Assembly: GCA_025361665.1 (NCBI GenBank) | Contig: JANYKF010000145.1 | Coordinates: 1 to 6,607, forward strand | From: Clostridiaceae bacterium | GTDB taxonomy: Bacteria; Bacillota; Clostridia; DSM-8532 | Length of the DNA stretch: 6,607 nucleotides | Direction: 5' to 3' | In this document: positions 6,515 through 6,607 of the stretch, piece after piece | How the letters are laid out: the number at the start of each line of letters is the position of its first letter | Position numbering within the stretch: the stretch's first letter is position 1 | The notes under the pieces: generated by a model | Seen by the model: only the letters and a program-made list of their open reading frames with translations | Databases searched by the model: none | What the model was told of the DNA's origin: nothing | Program-made: the position numbers and the translations under genes

Positions 6515-6548
6515 ACAACAGAAAGAACTGTCTCTTTCGAGACAGTCC
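6515..6548 (-). terminator. Rho-independent terminator of the tRNA-Glu transcript
   Basis: Read on the minus strand, GGACTGTCTC, a GAAA tetraloop and GAGACAGTTC form a 10-bp stem with one G-U pair and a GNRA loop (6548 down to 6525). It is followed by the U-rich tail TTTCTGTTGT (6524-6515). The stem begins 6 nt past the encoded CCA end of the tRNA. On the plus strand the same stem is followed by CTCAAATGG and lacks a U-tract, so any termination of the hyp-ogg transcript here would be weaker. Confidence 0.75.
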
Positions 6549-6554
6549 CTCAAA

Positions 6555-6607
6555 TGGTGACCCCAGGGGGAATTGAACCCCCGTTACAGCCTTGAAAGGG
6601 CCGTGTC
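6555..6607 (-). tRNA. tRNA-Glu(UUC), 3' portion; 5' end outside window
   Basis: On the minus strand the 3' end reads TGGGGTC (3' acceptor strand, 6565-6559), discriminator A (6558) and an encoded CCA (6557-6555). The T-arm has a 5-bp GGGGG/CCCCC stem (6566-6570 with 6578-6582) and loop TTCAATT. The variable loop is TAAC (6586-6583). The anticodon arm has stem CGGCC/GGCTG (6603-6599 with 6591-6587, one G-U pair) and loop CTTTCAA, with anticodon TTC at 6596-6594. Overall this closely follows Bacillus-type tRNA-Glu. The D-arm and 5' acceptor strand (expected roughly GGCCCCA or GACCCCA) lie beyond the right edge. Convergent to the hyp-ogg genes. Confidence 0.94.

Noticed and set aside
6080..6595. 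Plus-strand open frame running from inside ogg through the intergenic region into the tRNA
   Set aside because: It is out of frame with ogg, begins inside it and ends over an antisense tRNA; composition is low in information and nothing is conserved.
6555..6607. Possible phage or island attachment site in the tRNA 3' end
   Set aside because: The tRNA 3' end is a classic integration target, but there is no integrase gene and no second direct copy of the 3' tRNA sequence in the window.

Overview
The window is a compact, same-strand gene run for maturation of [NiFe]-hydrogenases: hypB (3' part only), hypF, hypC, hypD and hypE. It is followed by a gene for an Ogg1-type 8-oxoguanine DNA glycosylase. 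After a 117-bp gap full of inverted repeats, the 3' part of a tRNA-Glu(UUC) gene lies on the opposite strand and runs off the right edge. All five Hyp assignments rest on unmistakable motifs, including the C-terminal PRIC of HypE, MCVAVPG of HypC, the two zinc-finger modules of HypF and the cysteine pattern of HypD.

Layout: 1-501 hypB, overlapping hypF (TTG start) by 4 nt; 498-3176 hypF; 3 nt gap; 3180-3422 hypC, overlapping hypD by 4 nt (ATGA); 3419-4468 hypD; 17 nt gap with a strong Shine-Dalgarno; 4486-5490 hypE; 5541-6437 ogg, with its own strong Shine-Dalgarno; 6438-6554 three inverted repeats, the last a good minus-strand terminator for the tRNA; 6555-6607 partial tRNA-Glu. Tight spacing suggests one transcript whose promoter, and probably hypA and the front of hypB, lie left of the window.

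How the genes work together: HypF activates carbamoyl phosphate and carbamoylates the C-terminal cysteine of HypE. HypE dehydrates the thiocarboxamide to a thiocyanate, and cyanide is passed to iron held by the HypC-HypD complex. HypC escorts the Fe(CN)2CO unit to the hydrogenase large subunit, and HypB (with HypA) then inserts nickel. The glycosylase has no known role in this pathway and is probably an operon passenger, although its position is worth a look.

Organism: an anaerobic or facultatively anaerobic hydrogen-metabolising bacterium. Good Shine-Dalgarno sites, a fairly GC-rich composition (judged by eye, not computed), a CCA-encoding tRNA-Glu resembling that of Bacillus, and an Ogg1-type glycosylase of the sort found in clostridia together suggest a Bacillota member. 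That is a soft inference.

The least ordinary thing here is HypF itself. At 892 residues it is clearly longer than the usual roughly 750-770. The excess sits mostly in low-complexity or repeat-bearing segments at or near domain edges: an 18-nt (six-residue) degenerate repeat at the N terminus, an insertion with an inverted repeat in the acylphosphatase domain, and a 27-nt (nine-residue) tandem repeat in the C-terminal domain. I see no new defence, mobile or RNA system.
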